Origin: Acidobacteriaceae bacterium
Lineage (GTDB): Bacteria; Acidobacteriota; Terriglobia; Terriglobales; Acidobacteriaceae
Length of the DNA stretch: 58,025 nt
Direction of reading: 5' to 3'
NCBI GenBank assembly: GCA_025361625.1
Contig: JANYKL010000095.1
Location: 1 to 58,025, forward strand
The notes under the pieces are model-generated. The model had not been told where the DNA came from. It worked only from the letters and a program-made list of their open reading frames with translations, and ran no database searches. A program made the position numbers and the translations under genes. Shown one piece after another: positions 43,140 to 50,516 of this stretch. Each line of letters opens with the position of its first letter. Within the stretch, counting starts at the first letter, position 1.

Positions 43140-44267
43140 ATGCGGGCCTTCTCCCAAACCGAGCGCTTTTTCTCCGAACTGGAATCGAAAAAGCTACGAC
43201 CCGCGTATGTGCTGGTGGGAGATGAAGCGTTCTTCCGCAAACGCTGCCGCGATGCCATCCTCGAACACCTGGTAGCCCCTGACTCGCGCGACTTTGGACT
43301 CTTCGAATTCGATCTCACCGAAACTTCGCTGAATGAAGTTCTCGATAGGGCCCGGACCGCTTCGCTGATGGCGCCCTTTCAGGTTTTCTTCGTTCGTGGC
43401 GTGAAGAACCTGTTCGGCCGCGGGTCAAACGAAGAAAAGATCGGCGCAATCGAGGCCTACTGCAAGAATCCGAACCCGGATGCGCTCATTGTTTTCGTTG
43501 CCGACCACATCAGCATCCCCGCCGACGCGCGCCGCATGGACATGACGGACAAAGATCGCTACCAGAAGATCCGCGATGATCTTGGACCATTCTGCGGCAT
43601 CGTCGAACTATGCCGTGTACAGGAAGGCGAAGCCGTGCGCTGGATTAGCGAGTACAGCGCCACACGCGAGGTGAAGGTCGACCCCGACGGTGCACGCGAA
43701 CTGGTGGACGCGCTTGGCGGCGACATGATGATGGTCTCGAACGAACTCGAGAAACTGATTCTTTATGTGGGCGAGAAAAAGAAAATCACGCTTGGTGATG
43801 TGGAGACCATGGTACTTGCCGCCAAGCAGCGCTCGCTCTATGAACTGACGGACGCGATCTCATCGAAGGCTCCGGCCCGCGCGCTGGAGGTTTTGGACTG
43901 TTTGCTCAACGTAGGAGATGGCGAAGAAGCCGCCATCGGCCATCTCTATATGCTGGCCAAGACCTTCCGCCAAATGCTGGTGATTTTGGAGCGCAACGTG
44001 CGCGACCAGCGCATGTTGTGGGCCGCGCTGTGGCAGGGGTTCCGAGTGCCGCCGTTTGCGGCGGATGACATTATCCGGCAGGCTCGCCGTTATAAATCGA
44101 AGCGGGAGTTGACGCGGGCCATTCGGCTTGTCGCCAAGGCTGACTTGGCGTTGCGTTCGAACCCGGTTGGCAAGCGTTTGGTGCTCGAAAAACTCGTTCT
44201 GGACTTATGCGCTGAACCCAAACCGGAAGCCACGGCCGGTTGGATGCAAGAAGAACTTCCCGTCTAG
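43140..44267 (+). CDS. holA: DNA polymerase III delta subunit
   Basis: 375 residues. The N-terminal AAA+-like domain has RPAYVLVGDEAFFRKRCRDA and LNEVLDRARTASLMAPFQVF; the lid has VSNELEKLILYVGEKKKITLGDVE and the C-terminal collar RELTRAIRLVAKADLALRSN. No Walker A loop is present, as usual for delta. It opens the beta clamp in the clamp loader. The start is ATG 43140 with TTAGGA upstream; the gap to the hydrolase is 72 bases. Confidence 0.92.
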   Translation: MRAFSQTERFFSELESKKLRPAYVLVGDEAFFRKRCRDAILEHLVAPDSRDFGLFEFDLTETSLNEVLDRARTASLMAPFQVFFVRGVKNLFGRGSNEEKIGAIEAYCKNPNPDALIVFVADHISIPADARRMDMTDKDRYQKIRDDLGPFCGIVELCRVQEGEAVRWISEYSATREVKVDPDGARELVDALGGDMMMVSNELEKLILYVGEKKKITLGDVETMVLAAKQRSLYELTDAISSKAPARALEVLDCLLNVGDGEEAAIGHLYMLAKTFRQMLVILERNVRDQRMLWAALWQGFRVPPFAADDIIRQARRYKSKRELTRAIRLVAKADLALRSNPVGKRLVLEKLVLDLCAEPKPEATAGWMQEELPV

Positions 44268-44374
44268 GGTTGCCGCAGAATACCCGATTCAGTTATGCCA
44301 CTTAAAAAGGACGACCTGAGCTAGATCAGTTGCGGGATAAATTTGCCGTGCTTTGCCTTGGCGAGCAAACGCTC

Positions 44375-46654
44375 TTATCCCTTTACTTCGGCTACCGCCA
44401 GTCTTAGTTGTTCTGCTTCCGGTGAGTTCGGCTTCAGCTTCACCACTTTGTCGAGTTGCTGGCGCGCCAGCGCCCCCTTGCCAATCTTTGCGTACGCCAA
44501 ACCCAGGTGAAGATTAAAGAGAGGGTTATCCGGCTCCTTCTTCACGGCCTCTTTGAAGAGATCGATAGCGGAAGAATAAACTTGCTTGTGATAAAAGGCC
44601 CATCCCAGCGTGTCTGCGGAATTTGCGTTGTCAGGTAGTTGCCGCCGCGCCGTTTGCGCCATCGAAAAGGCGACGTCCACATTGCCGCCCTGCTGCAACA
44701 TTACATACGCCAGATTATTCGAGGCAAGAGGATTTTCTGGTTGCAGGTTCAGCACCTTCTGATACTGATCTTTTGCGTTCTCCCATTGTTGCTTGTTTTC
44801 ATAAATGCCGCCGGCCAGCAGATAGAATGCAATTTCCCGCGGATTCTGCTTTTCGCCTTCAACGTATGTTTGCAGGGCCAAATCGCCCGCCCCCCGGGCG
44901 GTCTGGGCGATTCCAAGCTTAACCGCTGCTTCGGCGCTCTTCTTGTCCAGATCCAGCGCCTGCTTGAATTCAGCTTCGGCCGCTCCCGGATCCTTCTTCT
45001 GCTCGATCAGCAGTTGGCCAAGCATGATGTGAAAGCCGACGTTCCTGGGATTTCGTGAGATCTGTGTCTTGGCGATCGCAATCGCACGGTCCGGCTGCTT
45101 TTGCAACAACTCGACATTGAGCAGTCCGCCCAGCGCATCGGTTGAATTCGGGTCGACGTCGAGGCCTTGCTGGTAGGCTTTCTGTGCCTCTGAGTATTGA
45201 GATTGGTCCACCCGCAGATTGCCCAGTTGGACGTAAGCAATTGGGTTTTTTGGTTCTTTTTGTAACGATTGTTTTATGTATTCCTCCGCCGAGGGATACT
45301 GTTTGCGATTGATATCCGCAATCGCTCGCAAGAGATATCCATCGGGAGCGTTGGGCTGGACGGACATGATTTGCTCAGCTTCCTGGGACAATGCATTCGC
45401 ATCGCCTCGATGAATATCCACTCCTGCCAGGGCACGGTGGGCTTCAACGAGGTCTGGACGCAAGCGAGTCGCATCACGCCATTCTGCTTCCGCACGATTG
45501 TTATTTCCCATCTGATCAAAGGCCAGCCCAAGCTGATAATGGGCGATGGCGTTGTCTGGATCGTTCTTCAAAACGGATTCCAACGTGTTGACGGCGTCAT
45601 TGGCTTTGCCGCTTCGAATATCGATTTCCGCCTTGAAAAGTTTGGTACCGGGATCGTCTGGTTTAGTCTTCAGATCCTCGTCATTCAGCTTGCGAGCGTC
45701 GGCGATCCTGTCTTTCAAAATGAGCAATTGAATGTAGTTCTTCTTCACCACCGAGTCCTTGGGATGATCGCGATAAAGTTCTCCGTACTCGGCGGTAGCT
45801 CGTTCGAGCTGGTTGTTTGAGTAATAAAAGTCTCCCAACATGCGATATCCCACCGAATTGGAGGGGAAATCTTTCTTGGATTTTCTAAGCAGTTCCTCAG
45901 CCTGAGTCGGTCTGCCTTCCCCCATGTAAAGTCCGGCGAGAGCGATCCTTGGGTTAGGATCGTCCTGTGCTATCTGAATAGCCTTCTGATAAGTCTGTTC
46001 GGCCTCAGGATAGAGCCCGCGCGCCTGGTAGAAATTTCCCAGTGCCAGCAGGGCGTTACCGGATTTCGGATCGAGTTCCACCGCTTTCTTGAAACTCGCC
46101 TCCGCCACATCCCACTGCTGCCCCCGCACCTGAAGAAGTGCCATGTTCAAATAGGAATCAGAGCGCTTCGGATCGAGTTGCAAAGCCTTTTGCATGTCCG
46201 TCAGCGCGGCCGCGAGATTGTTCATGCCTTCGTCATAGTTAGCGCGCGCGACATAGACCTCTGGGTTATTCGGTTCTTTTTCGGCTACGACGTCGAGGTG
46301 CTCTTTCGCATCGTTGAACTGGTGCCCCAAAATCAGCAGGTTCGCCATATCCAGATGTGCTGCATACTGGTCCGGCTTCTGCTGGATGGTGGTATTCAAT
46401 TCCTGAAAAGCATTGGGCCACTGTTGCAGTTTCATCAGCGTAATAGCTAGCTTGTAATGAGCATCGGTGAAGCGCGGGTCGACCTGAATCGCATTTTCGT
46501 ATTGAATTGCCGCTTCGCGATACTGAGCCCTATCGAAATAACGCTGGCCGCTCTCGAGATATTTTTGTTTGCGGACATTCGGATCGCGCGAGCACCCAGT
46601 CAGAAACGACACCAGAGCGATCGCCACTATCGCCGCCAATCTCAACTTCTTCAT
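44375..46654 (-). CDS. Large TPR lipoprotein
   Basis: 759 residues. A lipoprotein signal MKKLRLAAIVAIALVSFLTGC (C21) is followed by about 19 tetratricopeptide units; clear ones are AIQYENAIQVDPRFTDAHYK, EQTYQKAIQIAQDDPNPRIA, AQKAYQQGLDVDPNSTDALG and AIDLFKEAVKKEPDNPLFN. The layout resembles TPR lipoproteins of exopolysaccharide/PEP-CTERM systems, but no exosortase gene is seen, so the role is open. A frame starting at 46699 would add MGMDMDTNTDMDLRI from the hexamer repeats; the lipoprotein start at 46654 is preferred. The 107-base gap to holA shows no terminator. Confidence 0.88.
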   Translation of the reverse strand: MKKLRLAAIVAIALVSFLTGCSRDPNVRKQKYLESGQRYFDRAQYREAAIQYENAIQVDPRFTDAHYKLAITLMKLQQWPNAFQELNTTIQQKPDQYAAHLDMANLLILGHQFNDAKEHLDVVAEKEPNNPEVYVARANYDEGMNNLAAALTDMQKALQLDPKRSDSYLNMALLQVRGQQWDVAEASFKKAVELDPKSGNALLALGNFYQARGLYPEAEQTYQKAIQIAQDDPNPRIALAGLYMGEGRPTQAEELLRKSKKDFPSNSVGYRMLGDFYYSNNQLERATAEYGELYRDHPKDSVVKKNYIQLLILKDRIADARKLNDEDLKTKPDDPGTKLFKAEIDIRSGKANDAVNTLESVLKNDPDNAIAHYQLGLAFDQMGNNNRAEAEWRDATRLRPDLVEAHRALAGVDIHRGDANALSQEAEQIMSVQPNAPDGYLLRAIADINRKQYPSAEEYIKQSLQKEPKNPIAYVQLGNLRVDQSQYSEAQKAYQQGLDVDPNSTDALGGLLNVELLQKQPDRAIAIAKTQISRNPRNVGFHIMLGQLLIEQKKDPGAAEAEFKQALDLDKKSAEAAVKLGIAQTARGAGDLALQTYVEGEKQNPREIAFYLLAGGIYENKQQWENAKDQYQKVLNLQPENPLASNNLAYVMLQQGGNVDVAFSMAQTARRQLPDNANSADTLGWAFYHKQVYSSAIDLFKEAVKKEPDNPLFNLHLGLAYAKIGKGALARQQLDKVVKLKPNSPEAEQLRLAVAEVKG

Positions 46655-46660
46655 TATCCG

Positions 46661-46702
46661 CAAATCCATATCCGTATTCGTATCCATATCCATACCCATA
46701 TC
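46661..46702. repeat. Imperfect hexamer repeats before the TPR lipoprotein
   Basis: Seven hexamers (plus strand: CAAATC, CATATC, CGTATT, CGTATC, CATATC, CATACC, CATATC; 46661-46702) lie directly upstream of the lipoprotein start at 46654. In the gene's sense they read as GGATAT/GGATAC units with ATG in frame (MDMDTNTDMD). They could vary the leader or N-terminus by two-residue steps. Confidence 0.65.
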
Positions 46703-46956
46703 AACGAACGCCTCGTCTCACGATAAAAGTTCCGCGAGTTCTTCTGGCTAATCTCCCTAAATATCTACTTATCTATGCCCTGATCAAACAAGCGTACTCT
46801 GACCAGGTCAGTCGCAAAAGTTACTGCCGTGATTATCGCTAAGGGGCATTTGGCAGGATTGCCAACTTCTTGACGCGCAAAGCGTGCCCATGGGCAACCG
46901 CTTTCGTTATTTGCCGCCAAGGGTGTTGCCTTCGCGGCATAGTTGACAAGATTATT
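46703..46956. other. Intergenic region with a CTGACC-A-GGTCAG palindrome
   Basis: No reading frame with gene-like features on either strand. A perfect 6-1-6 palindrome, CTGACC A GGTCAG (46799-46811), lies about 145 bases upstream of the TPR lipoprotein and could be an operator. TTGACA at 46943 could be part of a promoter of the PilZ remnant. Confidence 0.4.
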
Positions 46957-47243
46957 ATGACTCATTTCCCGCCAAACGATTCCCGGCAGCGCTCTCCTCG
47001 GGTACGACTCAATGGATCAGTGGCAGCGGCGCTCATAGCCGAAAGCGGCTACTGGGCGACGGCTAAACTGCGATTTCTCTGACCGGAGACCTGCCGCAAA
47101 TGCCCCGGAAACTTCTGGCGGGCGATTTTGTGGAAATTGCATTTCATACTCGGTCGGGCGCCATACGCGGCGTGGCCGAAATGTGCAGCCTTTCCACACT
47201 GCGCAAAACGCTTGCATGCAGTCCGCTAGCAGCGGGATTCTAG
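46957..47243 (+). pseudogene. PilZ-domain gene remnant, frameshifted and shortened
   Basis: ATG 46957 opens a frame with the PilZ N-terminal motif (RQRSPRVRLNGSVAAALIAE, then GYWATAKLRF), ended by TGA at 47080. A second frame (47079-47243) continues the domain: MPRKLLAGDFVEIAFHTRSG and IRGVAEM, the Gly-Asp-Phe and VEIAFHT strands of PilZ, then CSLSTLRKTLACSPLAAGF and TAG. The domain is out of phase and its usual C-terminal strand (QPF...) is missing, though QPFHTAQN appears in a third frame at 47183. Intact PilZ domains bind cyclic di-GMP. This is an old pseudogene just upstream of tsaE. Confidence 0.65.
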
Positions 47244-47299
47244 GGCAGGGCAGTCCCGAAGACGTTAGTCCTCTACGCTATACTGGCGTCATCAGCGGG

Positions 47300-47722
47300 A
47301 TGCAAGCCCAAACCATCACCCATTCTGCGGAAGAGACGATCGCCTTCGGTCGAGAACTTGCGGGCGAGATATTGCCTCCACTCTTAGTTCTTCTTAGCGG
47401 CGACCTTGGTGCAGGCAAGACCACCCTTATCAAAGGGATCGCCGAAGGATTCGGAGCGGCACATGCAGAAGATGTCACCAGCCCGACCTTCACCCTTGTT
47501 CATGAATATCGCGGACCTAAAATCACCCTGTTCCACATCGACCTTTACCGCATTGATACGGAGCGAGAACTTGAGACCCTCGCGCTTGACGACTTGATCG
47601 CACCGAATTGCATATTATTGGTAGAGTGGGGAGAGAAGTTTCCTCAACTACTCCGAGATAAGAACTTGCAAATTGACTTGCAGAGAGTGTCGGATCAAGA
47701 GCGGAAGATACGGTTATCTTGA
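47300..47722 (+). CDS. tsaE: tRNA t6A-modification ATPase TsaE
   Basis: 140 residues. The P-loop is GDLGAGKTTLIKGI (34-47). Other hallmarks are EDVTSPTFTLVHEYRG, LFHIDLYRI and LLVEWGEKFPQLL. TsaE is the ATPase of the TsaB-TsaD-TsaE complex for t6A. The start is ATG 47300 (MQAQTITHSAEETIAFGREL); a longer frame from 47183 derives from the PilZ remnant and is rejected. The ribosome site is weak (AGCGGG). Confidence 0.93.
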   Translation: MQAQTITHSAEETIAFGRELAGEILPPLLVLLSGDLGAGKTTLIKGIAEGFGAAHAEDVTSPTFTLVHEYRGPKITLFHIDLYRIDTERELETLALDDLIAPNCILLVEWGEKFPQLLRDKNLQIDLQRVSDQERKIRLS

Positions 47723-48060
47723 ATCGGGTTTATGGGGCTTTTGAACCACTGGACCTTACTGGACAAACGCTCAAAAGCGATATTTCAGGGCCCTTTGTAA
47801 GTTCGCCGTCGCCTGACGGATTTCAATTCATCTAGCGGCTTCTGCCGTGTTCGATCATGAGTCGCGTGCAAGCAATCGGAGCGTGCCACTCGCGAATCAA
47901 TGAAAACAGCATGGCGGCGGCAAAGAAAACGAATGCCAACTTCCGAAACCGGATGCTGGCGGTTTTCCCCGCCATCCCTTCAACCACCGGTGGTCGTAAA
48001 TTCGACGAAGATTTGTGATCAGGACGCTCCGTTCCTGGTTCGTGCCTCATCCAATATTCG
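47723..48060. other. Intergenic region with an inverted repeat
   Basis: GCTTTTGA (47737-47744) and TCAAAAGC (47771-47778) form an 8-bp inverted repeat with a 26-base loop that includes two direct copies of ACTGGAC, 14 bases after the tsaE stop. Apart from the low-confidence small frame on the minus strand (47832-48050), I see nothing gene-like. Confidence 0.35.
47832..48050 (-). CDS. Possible small membrane protein
   Basis: Minus-strand frame from ATG 48050 of 72 residues (MRHEPGTERPDHKSS ...). It has one hydrophobic segment (LAFVFFAAAMLFSLI) and a basic C-terminus. There is no good ribosome site and the gap to the divergent plus-strand frame is only 10 bases. I do not recognise a family. 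It is a weak candidate, listed because the region is otherwise empty. Confidence 0.25.
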   Translation of the reverse strand: MRHEPGTERPDHKSSSNLRPPVVEGMAGKTASIRFRKLAFVFFAAAMLFSLIREWHAPIACTRLMIEHGRSR

Positions 48061-48309
48061 ATGGCAAATTTTGCAAAGAGCATCAAAAAAATAGAGGTTG
48101 AGGATCTAAAAGTTGGTCTTATATGTGCCGATCGTGACGGTAACCGCATCCGTGTCGATCGCGTGTTCCGTGACGACCAGGGGATTGGTAGTCTCTCCTA
48201 CCACTTTTTGAACGACGAACTGCGCGTGCAGGAGGGTGTCCAGGAGAGAACAGTTGAGCAGTTTCTTTCAGAAGGCTGGGTAATGGCGGCCGCCGGCTCT
48301 GCTCTCTAA
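48061..48309 (+). CDS. Small hypothetical protein
   Basis: 82 residues, soluble: MANFAKSIKKIEVEDLKVGL, then DRDGNRIRVDRVFRDDQG, LSYHFLNDELRVQEGVQERT and VEQFLSEGWVMAAAGSAL. Alternating charged and hydrophobic residues suggest a small beta/alpha fold. No family recognised and no clear ribosome site before ATG 48061. The 3' end is 9 bases from the convergent SpoIIE-like gene. Confidence 0.5.
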   Translation: MANFAKSIKKIEVEDLKVGLICADRDGNRIRVDRVFRDDQGIGSLSYHFLNDELRVQEGVQERTVEQFLSEGWVMAAAGSAL

Positions 48310-48318
48310 TGATCAATA

Positions 48319-49407
48319 TTAATATCGGTAATCAGTGACTGGCCCCGTATTAAGCCGGTTTAAGGATTCATATTCGTTCAACTCTCCCTTGCTATTGCGA
48401 ACCAAAGCTAGAGTTGTGAGGTCGGCCCCGCCGACCACCTGTGGCGCACTTTGTTGCGCAGACCGCAGCATTGCCAGGCAAAGCCCGTAGGCCCGATGTA
48501 TCGGGGCCTGCTCCATGGCAGCCACAACCCCCTCCATTGCGAAATTAGATGACAAGCTAGAGTCGGCGTCATGTCGCAATGAAATTGCTTCTACCACTCC
48601 CCGCGACACCAGAAGTAGGGCGGACTCCTCCTCCAGACGATATGTATTTGCGCCTTGGGTGGTGTGCGTAAAAAGGCCAAGTGGAAGGCCCGTAGCCGCG
48701 AGCAGTGAGATCCCGGAACGGTCGCGCAGCAGCGCCGGTGTGTGCCCCGCATTGGCGTAGCAAACTGTGCCGACGTCTTCGTTGTAGCAACCAATAAACG
48801 CTGAGCAATTACGGACCCCGCGGTCAATGATGGTTTGATTCATCGCATAGCAGAGTTGAATCATAGCGCTGGTCTCGTTAAAGTCTTCTTCCGCAAACAA
48901 AATTGACGAGCGTTCGCGAAAAGTTCTCTGGACAGTAAAGAGAATTTCGCGCGTATCTGCGCGACGGCCAGCAATATCGAGCATCACAAATATGACTCGC
49001 GAACTGCCGACTCTTAGGACCTCGTAAAAGTCTCCGGCGACACGCTCTCCAAAATAGACGGCCGCCATGTCCGCCCCACTGATTCGAGGGGTATCGCAAT
49101 GGAGCGGTTCCCGCGCCGGAGCATCGACCTGGGTCCGCTTCATAAAACTACCTGCAAGCTTTGATCTCATCAGAGATTCCCAAAACGTAGAGTTCGGGCG
49201 CTGGTAAGGAAGTTCGATCGGGAGCGTCATGCTCGAGCCATCCCGCCGGGAGCAACGCTCGAAGTTTGACGCGAAGCGGCGAGCACAAGCGTCGGCATCT
49301 ACTCGTCTATCGGCACTATCGGTTGCCACTTTAGAATTGCGGTGCTGGACGGCGGCTGCGGCGCGGTTTAATGATGCAGTAGCCTGGTTCCAAGGGGAGC
49401 TTGCCAT
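48319..49407 (-). CDS. SpoIIE/PP2C-like phosphatase domain with degenerate metal sites
   Basis: 362 residues from ATG 49407. The C-terminal ~250 residues have the SpoIIE (PPM) pattern: VAGDFYEVL (125-132), VMLDIAGRRA, CYANAGHTPALL and TGLPLGLF. Three expected acidic/metal features are altered: GDFYD is GDFYE, DVSGHG is DIAGRR, and the TDGVTE motif is VSRGVVEA, so the key Asp is missing. It may be an inactive or scaffold phosphatase. The N-terminus (about 1-120) is basic and disordered. An upstream frame to 49584 would overlap fabI and is rejected. Substrate and partners are unknown; the kinase at 50517 is on the same strand. Confidence 0.8.
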   Translation of the reverse strand: MASSPWNQATASLNRAAAAVQHRNSKVATDSADRRVDADACARRFASNFERCSRRDGSSMTLPIELPYQRPNSTFWESLMRSKLAGSFMKRTQVDAPAREPLHCDTPRISGADMAAVYFGERVAGDFYEVLRVGSSRVIFVMLDIAGRRADTREILFTVQRTFRERSSILFAEEDFNETSAMIQLCYAMNQTIIDRGVRNCSAFIGCYNEDVGTVCYANAGHTPALLRDRSGISLLAATGLPLGLFTHTTQGANTYRLEEESALLLVSRGVVEAISLRHDADSSLSSNFAMEGVVAAMEQAPIHRAYGLCLAMLRSAQQSAPQVVGGADLTTLALVRNSKGELNEYESLNRLNTGPVTDYRY

Positions 49408-49556
49408 CAGTTTCGATGACCGTCGCGTGGCCGTTAACTGAATGTTCTTCCACGAAATCCCAAAGCTTCCAGGGGCGAGGATATGGTTCTGATTTCGTGA
49501 AAAGCTGCCTCGGCGATCACGTTTGTCGAGCCAATGGAGAGTCCCTTCTCGAACAC

Positions 49557-50327
49557 TTAAAAACCCATGATGTTGTAACCACAATCGACGTAGATCACTT
49601 CTCCGGTGATGCCCGAGCTAGCGTCGGAAGCGAGGAAGACGCCCGTGTTGCCAACCTCTGAAACTTCGACATTTCTCTGCAATGGCGCGCGCTCCGCGTG
49701 AGACTTCAGCATGTCCCCAAGCCCGGAAATGCCGCGAGACGCCAGCGTTTTGAGGGGGCCGGCGGAGATGGCATTTACTCGAATCTTCCTCCGTCCCAAA
49801 TCTTGGGCGAGATAACGGACCGTGCATTCAAGCGCTGCTTTGGCAACGCCCATCACGTTGTAGTGCGGAACGACTTTCTCGGCCCCGTAGTAAGTCATCG
49901 TAATTACGCTCCCCCCATCTTCCATCAGAGGCGCCGCAGCCCGGCTCACCGCGATCAGAGAATAAACGCTGACGTCATGCGCGATCCTGAAGCCCTCGCG
50001 GCTGGTGTTTACGAAGTCTCCCTTCAACTCTTCAGCGGGCGCGAACGCTACGCTGTGGATAACGGCATGTAACTTGCCATAACGCGATTTGAGCTTTTCG
50101 AAGAGTTGCGCAATGTCTTCATCTCTGGACACATCGCACATGAAGGCCTCTGCCCCCGGCAATGACAAAATTAAATCCTTTGCTTCCAACTCCATACGTT
50201 GATTTTGGTAAGTAACGGCGAGATTCACTCCGGCGGCGTGAAGTCCCTGAGCAATCGCCCAGGCAATTGAGCGCTTATTGGCAACTCCGAACACAACTGC
50301 TGCCTTACCCTTCAGATCTTCAAACAT
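49557..50327 (-). CDS. fabI: Enoyl-ACP reductase FabI
   Basis: 256 residues of the short-chain dehydrogenase fold. The N-terminus VVFGVANKRSIAWAIAQGLH matches FabI cofactor binding. The catalytic set is Y146, Y156 and K163 (TYYGAEKVVPHYNVMGVAKA), with the same numbering as E. coli FabI. It performs the last step of each fatty acid elongation cycle with NADH. The start is ATG 50327 with GAGGAGAGG upstream; a longer frame to 50384 precedes it. It lies 149 bases before the SpoIIE-like start. Confidence 0.96.
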   Translation of the reverse strand: MFEDLKGKAAVVFGVANKRSIAWAIAQGLHAAGVNLAVTYQNQRMELEAKDLILSLPGAEAFMCDVSRDEDIAQLFEKLKSRYGKLHAVIHSVAFAPAEELKGDFVNTSREGFRIAHDVSVYSLIAVSRAAAPLMEDGGSVITMTYYGAEKVVPHYNVMGVAKAALECTVRYLAQDLGRRKIRVNAISAGPLKTLASRGISGLGDMLKSHAERAPLQRNVEVSEVGNTGVFLASDASSGITGEVIYVDCGYNIMGF

Positions 50328-50516
50328 GGGGCCTCTCCTCGAAGAACAGAAAGAATACCAGCAACCGAGAGCGGAGGCGGGCACACAGACGGAACCGCAC
50401 GGAGGCTATCAATTGCCGATGGAATGAGGGGCCAAATGACAACAGGGAAACACGTATTCAGTGCTGGCTCTAGTTATCCCACAAGTTAAATGAGGGGAAC
50501 CCAGGCCTCGCCGCTT

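Noticed and set aside
44268-44374. Terminator between holA and the TPR lipoprotein
   Set aside because: No stable hairpin with a U-tract could be found in the 107 bases.
47183-47299. N-terminal extension of TsaE
   Set aside because: It comes from the PilZ remnant frame and is not conserved in TsaE; the ATG at 47300 fits the family start.
49408-49584. N-terminal extension of the SpoIIE-like gene
   Set aside because: It has no recognisable motif and would overlap the end of fabI; the ATG at 49407 is preferred.
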